Of a stretch of DNA of 64,000 nucleotides, positions 57,663-64,000 are shown one piece after another. Source of the stretch: Streptomyces griseoruber (GTDB lineage: Bacteria > Actinomycetota > Actinomycetes > Streptomycetales > Streptomycetaceae); contig NZ_KQ948773.1 of NCBI RefSeq assembly GCF_001514205.1, positions 258,016-322,015 on the forward strand. Direction: 5' to 3'. The stretch's first letter is position 1. Each line of letters begins with the position of its first letter. The notes beneath the pieces are model-generated. The model searched no databases. It was not told the DNA's origin and saw only the letters and a program-made list of their open reading frames with translations. A program made the translations under genes and the position numbers.

Positions 57663-59180
57663 TCACCTCCCCAGGAACACCGGATTCGTGAACGCGGCCA
57701 GCGCCCCCGGCAGCGGTCCCGCCGCCACCTCGTGGCGTACCTCCGCCCGTACGTACGCCGCGTACGCCGGGGTGGTACGCCACTCCACGACGCCCGTGCC
57801 CGACACCGGCAGCGGGGCGCTGGTGAACACCACGCCCTCGTCCGTCACGAAGCGGACCGTGCAGCGCGGGGCACCCGTCGCCTCCAGACGGACCGTCACC
57901 GGGGTGCCGGCGTCCACCCGCAGCCGTTCGCCGATGCCCGCCCGCTCGCCCGGGCCGCCCGTCGCCGTGAAGGAGAGCGACACCGCGCTCGACTCCGCCA
58001 CGTACACCCGGCCCGCCCGGATGCCCTCCTGGATCGCCTCCCGGGTCAGGGCGTCCGCGAGGACCACGGTCTGGGGCAGGCCCACGACGTCCGGGTCCCG
58101 GTGGGCGTCGCTGTTGCCCACCGCCGGAAGCCACTGCGCCGGACCGCCCCGCAGGGTCGCGTCCCACTCCGCGAGCGTCACCTCGTCGTCGGGGGTGTAG
58201 GGCCCGTTCCACACCTCCACCGCGTCGGCCTCCCCGAAGCCGAACTTCCAGGAGCAGCCGATGCAGGTGGCGTGCGGATGGGCGGGGACGACGAGGCCGC
58301 CCGCTTGGCGGATCCGGCGGGCGAAGCGGCCGAACCGCCCCTCCCTCGCCCGGTAGCGCCAGTCCACGAAGGTGCCGGGCGCGGTGCCGACCGCCAGGAC
58401 GTGGCCGTTGCGGGTCGTGACCTCCTCGCCGAGCAGCACCAGCAGGTCGTCGCCGGCCACGTCCGCCCACGCCCCGTGGCCCGCGTGTGTGTTGTGCTCG
58501 GAGGTGTTGACGAAGTCCAGGCCCGCCGCCCGGGCGAGCGCGCCGATCTCCGCCGGGGTGCGGCGGCCGTCGGAGTACCAGGAGTGCAGGTGGCAGTCGC
58601 CCCGGTACCAGGCCCGGCCCCGGCCCTTCGCGGCGGAGGGCGGGTAGGAGGCGGGCGGGGCGGCCGGCGCCGGGTCGCCGTACGTCAGCCTCACCGTGAT
58701 CTCGTACGTCAGTCCCTGCGGCGCCACCGTGTAGGGGCCGAGCGCGATGTGCCACCGGCCCGCGCGGACCGGTCCCGGCGCATAGCCCGGTGTCGCCTCG
58801 TCCGCCCGGACGAAGAACTCGGTGCGCGCCCCGCCCGACCAGCCCCGGAAGCCCGCCCCGCCCAGCTCGGTGCCGCGCTCGTCGAAGAGGCCGATGTCGA
58901 GCGCGTTGCCGGGGGTGCCGGCGGGGACGGCGGGGCGGTCGTAGGCGTACGACACCCTCAGCTCGCGTACGCCCGGCGGCACGTCGACGGGCACGTACAC
59001 GTAGTCGGGGGAGCCGGGCGGCAGGGTGCCCCGTACCGTCCTCGTCTCCGGCTGCGGTCCTTGCTGACCTTGCTGTCCCTCTGCGGCGGCGAAGCTCACG
59101 TTCCCCAAGGTAAGCGCGGCGGCGGCTCCCGTCGCGAACAGCGCCCGGCGTGCCATCGGGTTGTCCTGTGCGTTCGTCAC
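57663..59180 (-). CDS. Secreted CehA/McbA-type PHP metallohydrolase
   Basis: A 505-residue protein with a Tat-like signal (ARRALFATGAAAALTLGNVSFAAA). An N-terminal beta region precedes the PHP domain (CHLHSWYSDGRRTPAEIGALARAAGLDFVNTSEHNTHAGHGAW, LVVPAHPHATCIGC, GNSDAHRDPDVVGLP). CehA/McbA-family members hydrolyse carbaryl-type esters or phosphoesters, but the true substrate is unknown. The GTG at 59180 follows GGAGGG. A TetR-type palindrome (59202-59213) lies in the divergent spacer to the LLM gene. Confidence 0.85.
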   Translation of the reverse strand: MTNAQDNPMARRALFATGAAAALTLGNVSFAAAEGQQGQQGPQPETRTVRGTLPPGSPDYVYVPVDVPPGVRELRVSYAYDRPAVPAGTPGNALDIGLFDERGTELGGAGFRGWSGGARTEFFVRADEATPGYAPGPVRAGRWHIALGPYTVAPQGLTYEITVRLTYGDPAPAAPPASYPPSAAKGRGRAWYRGDCHLHSWYSDGRRTPAEIGALARAAGLDFVNTSEHNTHAGHGAWADVAGDDLLVLLGEEVTTRNGHVLAVGTAPGTFVDWRYRAREGRFGRFARRIRQAGGLVVPAHPHATCIGCSWKFGFGEADAVEVWNGPYTPDDEVTLAEWDATLRGGPAQWLPAVGNSDAHRDPDVVGLPQTVVLADALTREAIQEGIRAGRVYVAESSAVSLSFTATGGPGERAGIGERLRVDAGTPVTVRLEATGAPRCTVRFVTDEGVVFTSAPLPVSGTGVVEWRTTPAYAAYVRAEVRHEVAAGPLPGALAAFTNPVFLGR

Positions 59181-59201
59181 CAAGTCACCCTCCTCACAAT
59201 G

Positions 59202-59213
59202 CCGACCGGTCGG
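59202..59213. promoter_or_regulatory. CCGACCGGTCGG palindrome (AcrR/TetR-type)
   Basis: Perfect 12-bp palindrome, extendable to 59199-59216 with one mismatched pair, in the 112-bp divergent spacer. It differs from the CTGAC-N5-GTCAG site and would need another regulator. Confidence 0.55.
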
Positions 59214-59292
59214 TATGGACACCGACCCCATCTCCCGGTACAGATGAACCGGCCCAGATGAACACAGAGGAACCGGCACCGAAAGGCCCGCC

Positions 59293-60159
59293 ATGCGCAT
59301 CGCCGTCACGATCTTCCTCACCGACGAGACGATCACCCCGACCCGCCTCGCCCGTGAGCTGGAACAGCGCGGGTTCGCCGGGCTCTACGTGCCCGAGCAC
59401 ACGCACATCCCCGTCGAGCGGACCACCCCGTACCCGGCGGGCGGTGAACTGCCCCGTGAGTACGGCCGCACCCTCGACCCGTTCGTCGCCCTCGGCCAGG
59501 CCGCCGCCGTCACCGAGCGCCTCGGCCTCGGCACCGGCATCACCCTGGTCGCCCAGCACGACCCGATCGACCTCGCCAAGCAGATCGCCACCGTCGACCA
59601 CCTCTCCGGCGGCCGGCTCACCCTCGGCCTCGGCTTCGGCTGGAACGTGGAGGAAGCCGCCGACCACGGCGTCGAGTGGCGCACCCGGCGGGAGCTGGTG
59701 CGCGACCGGATGGCGCTGATGCGCGCCCTGTGGAGCGAGGAACCGACCGCGTACGAGGGACCGTACGGGTCCGTCCGGGCCAGCAGCGCCCATCCCAAGC
59801 CCGTGCAGCGGCCGCGCGGGCCGGTGGTCGGACCCCGCACGCTGATCGGCGGGGCCGCCGGGCCCAAGCTGTTCTCCCACATCTGCGAGTACGCCGACGG
59901 CTGGCTGCCGATCGGCGGGCGCGGGCTGTCCGAGACCCTGCCGGTGCTGCGCGCCGCATGGGCGGACGCCGGGCGGGAGCCGGAGGCGCTCCGGATCGTG
60001 CCGTACGCCGTCCACCCGTCCCCGGGCAAGCTCGCGTACTACGCCGACCTCGGCATCGAGGAGGTCGTGCTCCAGCTGCCGCCGGCCGGCGAGAGCGAGA
60101 TCCTCAAGGTCCTCGACGAGTACGGCCCTTACACCACGGGTTCCAGTGACACCGTGTAA
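59293..60159 (+). CDS. LLM-class F420-dependent oxidoreductase
   Basis: A 288-residue luciferase-like protein (MRIAVTIFLTDETITPTRLARELEQRG, LGTGITLVAQHDPIDLAKQIATVDHLSGGRLTLGLGFGWN) of the Mycobacterium-type F420-dependent subgroup. It is separate from the regulon and divergently placed from the CehA-type gene, and 68 bp before fbiC, which makes its probable cofactor. ATG at 59293. Confidence 0.88.
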   Translation: MRIAVTIFLTDETITPTRLARELEQRGFAGLYVPEHTHIPVERTTPYPAGGELPREYGRTLDPFVALGQAAAVTERLGLGTGITLVAQHDPIDLAKQIATVDHLSGGRLTLGLGFGWNVEEAADHGVEWRTRRELVRDRMALMRALWSEEPTAYEGPYGSVRASSAHPKPVQRPRGPVVGPRTLIGGAAGPKLFSHICEYADGWLPIGGRGLSETLPVLRAAWADAGREPEALRIVPYAVHPSPGKLAYYADLGIEEVVLQLPPAGESEILKVLDEYGPYTTGSSDTV

Positions 60160-60227
60160 CGACCTCCCATGAGGGACGAATCGGGCTCCCCCACCGGCCC
60201 TGATCAGCCCGAACGTATGCTCAAGAG

Positions 60228-62831
60228 ATGACGACTTCCGCGACCTCCGGAACCGGCCCCGGCCCTCTTCCCGGCCCCACCGAGAACTCCATGCGTCGCG
60301 CTCTCAAACGGGCCAGGGACGGCGTCGCGCTCGATGTGAGCGAGGCGGCCGTCCTGCTCCAGGCGCACGGTGAGGCCCTCGACGACCTCGCCGTGTCCGC
60401 CGCCCGGGTGCGCGACGCGGGCCTGGAGGCGGCCGGCCGACCGGGCGTCATCACGTACTCGAAGAGCGTCTTCATCCCCCTCACCCGGCTGTGCCGGGAC
60501 AAATGCCACTACTGCACCTTCGTCACCGTCCCCGGCAAGCTGCGGCGCGCCGGGCACGGGATGTTCATGTCCCCCGACGAGGTCCTCGACGTCGCGCGCA
60601 AGGGCGCGGCCCTCGGCTGCAAGGAAGCCCTCATCACCCTCGGCGACAAGCCCGAGGACCGCTGGCCCGAGGCACGCGAGTGGCTCGACGCGCACGGCTA
60701 CGACGACACCATCGCCTACGTCCGCGCCATCTCCGTCCGCATCCTGGAGGAGACGGGACTGCTCCCGCACCTCAACCCGGGGGTGATGTCCTGGACCGAC
60801 TTCCAGCGGCTGAAGCCGGTCGCGCCCAGCATGGGCATGATGCTGGAGACGACCGCCACCCGGCTGTGGTCCGAGCCCGGCGGCCCCCACCACGGCTCCC
60901 CGGACAAGGAACCCGCCGTACGGCTGCGGGTCCTTCAGGACGCGGGCCGCTCCTCCGTCCCCTTCACCTCCGGGATCCTCATCGGGATCGGCGAGACGTA
61001 CGAGGAGCGGGCGGAGTCGCTGTTCGCGCTGCGCGGGATCTCCCGCGCCCACCACGGCATCCAGGAACTGATCATCCAGAACTTCCGGGCCAAGCCGGAC
61101 ACGGCCATGCGCGGCATGCCGGACGCCGAACTCGACGAACTGGTCGCGACGGTGGCCGTCGCCCGCCTCCTCATGGGCCCGTCCGCCAACCTCCAGGCCC
61201 CGCCCAACCTCGTCGACAGCGAGTACGAGCGGCTGATCGGCGCGGGCATCGACGACTGGGGCGGGGTCTCCCCGCTGACCATCGACCACGTCAACCCCGA
61301 ACGCCCCTGGCCGCAGATCGAGGAACTGGCCGCACGGTCCGCGGCGGCCGGCTTCGCGCTCAGGGAACGGCTCTGCGTGTACCCGGAGTTCGTCACCCGC
61401 GGCGAACCCTGGCTGGACCCCCGCCTGCTGCCGCACGTCCGCGCGCTCGCCGACCCGGAGACCGGCCTCGCCGTGCCGGACGCGGTGGTGGAGGGGCGGC
61501 CGTGGCAGGAGCCCGAGGAGGTGTTCACCGCGACCGGCCGCACGGATCTCCACACGGCCATCGACACCGAGGGCCGTACGTCCGACCGGCGCGCGGACTT
61601 CGACGAGGTGTACGGCGACTGGTCCGCCCTGCGGGAGGCGGCCGCGCCCGGCATGGCACCCGAGCGCATCGACACGGACGTACGGGACGCCCTGCGCACG
61701 GCGGCCGACGACCCGACGAAGCTCACGGACGCCGAGGCCCTCGCCCTGCTGCACGCCGACGGTCCGGCGCTCGACGCGCTGACCCGGATCGCGGACGACG
61801 TCCGCCGTGCCGCGGTCGGCGACGACGTCACCTACATCGTCACCCGGAACATCAACTTCACCAACGTCTGCTACACCGGCTGCCGTTTCTGCGCCTTCGC
61901 CCAGCGCCGCACCGACGCCGACGCCTACACCCTGTCCCTCGACCAGGTGGCGGACCGCGCCCGGCAGGCGTGGGACGTGGGCGCGGTGGAGGTGTGCATG
62001 CAGGGCGGCATCCACCCCGACCTGCCCGGCACGGCGTACTTCGACATCGCGAAGGCGGTGAAGGCCAGGGTCCCCGGGATGCACGTGCACGCCTTCTCCC
62101 CGATGGAGGTCGTCAACGGCGCGACCCGCACCGGCCTGTCGATCCGCGAGTGGCTGATCGCCGCGAAGGAGGCCGGGCTGGACTCCATCCCCGGCACCGC
62201 CGCCGAGATCCTCGACGACGAGGTCCGCTGGGTCCTCACCAAGGGCAAGCTGCCCACCGCCACCTGGATCGAGGTCATCACCACCGCCCACGAGGTCGGC
62301 ATCCCGTCGACCTCCACGATGATGTACGGCCATGTCGACCAGCCCCGGCACTGGCTCGGGCATCTGCGCACCCTGGCCGGCATCCAGCAGCGGACCGGCG
62401 GCATCACCGAGTTCGTGACGCTCCCCTTCATCCACACCAACGCGCCCGTCTACCTGGCCGGCATCGCCCGCCCCGGCCCGACGATGCGCGACAACCGGGC
62501 GGTCACCGCGATGGCCCGCCTCCTCCTGCACCCGCACATCCCCAACATCCAGACCAGCTGGGTCAAGCTCGGCACCGAGGGCGCGGCTCAGATGCTGCGC
62601 TCCGGCGCGAACGACCTCGGCGGGACCCTCATGGAGGAGACCATCTCCCGCATGGCGGGCTCCTCCTACGGCTCCTACAAGTCCGTCAAGGACCTGATCG
62701 CGGTCGCCGAGGCCGCCGGCCGCCCGGCCCGCCCGCGCACCACCCTGTACGGCGAGGTACCGCAGGAACGGCAGCGCGCCGCCCGGGCCTCGGACGGGCA
62801 TCTGCCGGAACTCCTGCCCGTGCTGGAGTGA
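60228..62831 (+). CDS. fbiC: FO synthase (fused CofG/CofH)
   Basis: A 867-residue bifunctional radical SAM enzyme forming the 8-hydroxy-5-deazaflavin FO from tyrosine and a ribityl-uracil precursor, the first step of F420 synthesis. The N-terminal CofG module has Cys89, Cys93 and Cys96 (CRDKCHYC). The C-terminal CofH module has a second CxxxCxxC cluster at about 548-555 (CYTGCRFC). Size and domain order are those of actinobacterial FbiC. It serves the several F420-type enzymes in the window. Confidence 0.97.
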   Translation: MTTSATSGTGPGPLPGPTENSMRRALKRARDGVALDVSEAAVLLQAHGEALDDLAVSAARVRDAGLEAAGRPGVITYSKSVFIPLTRLCRDKCHYCTFVTVPGKLRRAGHGMFMSPDEVLDVARKGAALGCKEALITLGDKPEDRWPEAREWLDAHGYDDTIAYVRAISVRILEETGLLPHLNPGVMSWTDFQRLKPVAPSMGMMLETTATRLWSEPGGPHHGSPDKEPAVRLRVLQDAGRSSVPFTSGILIGIGETYEERAESLFALRGISRAHHGIQELIIQNFRAKPDTAMRGMPDAELDELVATVAVARLLMGPSANLQAPPNLVDSEYERLIGAGIDDWGGVSPLTIDHVNPERPWPQIEELAARSAAAGFALRERLCVYPEFVTRGEPWLDPRLLPHVRALADPETGLAVPDAVVEGRPWQEPEEVFTATGRTDLHTAIDTEGRTSDRRADFDEVYGDWSALREAAAPGMAPERIDTDVRDALRTAADDPTKLTDAEALALLHADGPALDALTRIADDVRRAAVGDDVTYIVTRNINFTNVCYTGCRFCAFAQRRTDADAYTLSLDQVADRARQAWDVGAVEVCMQGGIHPDLPGTAYFDIAKAVKARVPGMHVHAFSPMEVVNGATRTGLSIREWLIAAKEAGLDSIPGTAAEILDDEVRWVLTKGKLPTATWIEVITTAHEVGIPSTSTMMYGHVDQPRHWLGHLRTLAGIQQRTGGITEFVTLPFIHTNAPVYLAGIARPGPTMRDNRAVTAMARLLLHPHIPNIQTSWVKLGTEGAAQMLRSGANDLGGTLMEETISRMAGSSYGSYKSVKDLIAVAEAAGRPARPRTTLYGEVPQERQRAARASDGHLPELLPVLE

Positions 62832-62910
62832 GTACGATGATCCGACCCTCCCATGGAGGGAGGATCCCAGGGGAGACCCCACCGGCGGGGTCCCATAGCC
62901 GAGGAGATGC

Positions 62911-63498
62911 GTGCCCGTGCCTGCCCGACTTCCCTCGTGGATCTGGGTCACCGGTCTGACGGTCGGCGCCGTCGCCGCGGTCGGTGCCCTGACGGTGCAG
63001 GCCGAGCGGGGCCCGCATCCCACGGCCGCCGCGGTCCGCCCGAGCGCGTCGGCGTCCGCCGCGCCGGGCGCGAAGGCGTCCGCCTCGCCGAAGGCCTCGG
63101 CCTCCCCGGCCGCGACCGATGTGCCCGAGGCCTCCGGCACCGGCCGCCGGATCGTCTACGACCTCTCCGACCACCGGGTCTGGCTGGTCGACGCGGACGA
63201 CACGGCCCGCCGTACCTTCACGGTCTGGCCGGGCACGGTCGCGCCCGTGCCCGGCACCTACACGATCTCCGTCCGCAAGGACACGACGACCGGTTCCGAC
63301 GGCGTCGAGATCGAGCACATCATCTACTTCTCGGTCGTCTCCGGCGTCAACATCGCCTTCTCCAACGCCGTCGACGGTGCCTCCCCGCCCCCGGCCGCCG
63401 CCGGCGCGAAGACCGGTGGCATCCGGATGCCGAAGGCGGACGGGGCGGCCCTGTGGGCGTTCGGCGACCTCGGGACGAAGGTCAGGGTCGTCGCGTAG
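62911..63498 (+). CDS. Secreted YkuD-like protein lacking the catalytic cysteine
   Basis: A 195-residue protein: signal/anchor at residues 8-29 (SWIWVTGLTVGAVAAVGALTVQ), an Ala/Ser/Pro linker, then a beta-rich domain with the outline of an L,D-transpeptidase (RRIVYDLSDHRVWLVDADDTARRTFTVWPGTVAPVPGTYTI) but ending GGIRMPKADGAALW where active enzymes carry SHGCVRM. The Cys and His are absent, so it is probably a non-catalytic wall-binding relative. GTG at 62911 after GAGGAG. Confidence 0.7.
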   Translation: MPVPARLPSWIWVTGLTVGAVAAVGALTVQAERGPHPTAAAVRPSASASAAPGAKASASPKASASPAATDVPEASGTGRRIVYDLSDHRVWLVDADDTARRTFTVWPGTVAPVPGTYTISVRKDTTTGSDGVEIEHIIYFSVVSGVNIAFSNAVDGASPPPAAAGAKTGGIRMPKADGAALWAFGDLGTKVRVVA

Positions 63499-63501
63499 CG
63501 G

Positions 63502-64000
63502 TCAGGCGGTGTCCCGCCGGGCCTCTTTGAACGCGAGCAGATCGACCAGCAGCACGACCCCGCTGAGCACGAACACCCGCGTCGCCGCCTCCAGCCCGTT
63601 CCAGGTCTTCGACTGCCACATCGAGAACCACTCGCCGCCGATCGCGATGAACCCGGCGCCGAACAGCAGCATCAGCATCAGCAGGCCGTACGTCGAGAAG
63701 GTGTGCGCCCGTGCGAGGTCCCGGCGCGCCCAGAACCAGGTCCCGGCGGCCAGCACCACGGCGGCCACGGTCTCCCACGCGATGATCGCCACGTACGCGG
63801 CGTCCTGGAGCCCCTTGCTCGTCACCGCCCGCCACATCAGGTCGTCGTCCTTGAACGTGTCGTCCATCGCGAGCACATGCCGTACGAACTGCTGGTTCGT
63901 CCCGAAGTCGGTGATGTTCCCGAACGCCACGAGGGCGATGTAGAGGGCCACCGTGCCGGTGAGCAGGGTGGCCGTCAGCGGAAGGACGCGTGAGGTCTGC
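63502..64000 (-). CDS. DUF2165 membrane protein, 5'-truncated by window edge
   Basis: The frame is open to the window end, so the start lies beyond 64000. 165 residues are visible with four hydrophobic helices (ATLLTGTVALYIALVAFGNITDFG, AYVAIIAWETVAAVVLAAGTWFWA, YGLLMLMLLFGAGFIAIGGEWF, VFVLSGVVLLVDLLAF). The NxTDFGTNQQFVRHVLAMD segment is typical of DUF2165. Function unknown. It converges with the YkuD-like gene, 3 bp apart. Confidence 0.88.
   Translation of the reverse strand, partial: QTSRVLPLTATLLTGTVALYIALVAFGNITDFGTNQQFVRHVLAMDDTFKDDDLMWRAVTSKGLQDAAYVAIIAWETVAAVVLAAGTWFWARRDLARAHTFSTYGLLMLMLLFGAGFIAIGGEWFSMWQSKTWNGLEAATRVFVLSGVVLLVDLLAFKEARRDTA

Noticed and set aside
60204..63140. A 978-residue open frame antisense to fbiC
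   Set aside because: Shadow frame over an unmistakable FO synthase gene.
1..64000. CRISPR array or prophage
   Set aside because: No spaced identical repeats with unique spacers, no integrase, terminase or capsid-like genes were seen; the repeat arrays found (19546-19598, 31918-31971, 49633-49702) lack spacers.

Overview
The window is about 72% G+C with codon bias and gene content typical of a Streptomyces chromosome: GTG/TTG starts, many 4-nt GTGA gene overlaps, Tat-type secretion signals, and an XRE-DUF397-ATPase cassette. The most diagnostic landmark is the kbpA-afsK ... afsS-afsR signalling locus (23.4-35.4 kb), with the F420 cofactor gene fbiC further downstream (60.2-62.8 kb). No rRNA, tRNA, CRISPR array, prophage or biosynthetic megasynthase was seen.

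Layout. 1-3.4 kb: the end of an MFS transporter gene, a GlxA-type AraC regulator and a divergent MFS gene. 3.4-7.3 kb: HsaB-like flavin reductase, enoyl-CoA hydratase and ADP-forming acyl-CoA synthetase. 7.4-12.1 kb: Tat-exported amine oxidase, FAD monooxygenase-like protein and subtype-B tannase-like esterase. 12.3-18.2 kb: DoxX plus DUF35, two GNATs, a secreted TNT-domain protein with a small partner, an RsbW-like ATPase, pdxH and an expansin-like protein. 18.3-21.3 kb: thiolase-like protein, acyl-CoA dehydrogenase and deazaflavin reductase. 21.3-24.2 kb: a 181-bp inverted-repeat element, LysE/Lrp, a TetR regulator and kbpA. 24.4-35.4 kb: afsK, a small secreted protein, a truncated antitoxin, crotonase/DUF35/thiolase, a FadD3-like ligase, an afsS-like gene and afsR. 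35.6-45.8 kb: amidohydrolase, F420-type luciferase-like proteins, LuxR, two secreted proteins, SDR, D-aminoacylase-like amidohydrolase and aldehyde dehydrogenase. 45.9-49.4 kb: a secreted small protein with an FtsX-type ABC transporter. 49.4-64 kb: mixed housekeeping and accessory genes including the XRE cassette, a toxin/antitoxin-like pair, a CehA-type metallohydrolase, fbiC, a YkuD-like protein without the catalytic cysteine, and a partial DUF2165 gene.

Main observation. A 15-bp palindrome, CTGAC-N5-GTCAG, occurs exactly ten times, and twice more with one mismatch, between 4.0 and 41.3 kb. Every copy lies in a promoter of the CoA-thioester catabolic genes or of the TetR gene itself, where it covers the start codon. 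I infer a dispersed TetR-controlled regulon of about nine transcription units. Its enzymes (FadD3-like CoA ligase, HsaB-like flavin reductase, thiolase/DUF35 pairs, crotonases, acyl-CoA dehydrogenase, F420/flavin monooxygenases, SDR, amidohydrolases, aldehyde dehydrogenase) resemble actinobacterial steroid or other polycyclic-ring catabolism. The substrate is unknown. The regulon is physically interleaved with the AfsK/AfsR antibiotic-regulation locus.
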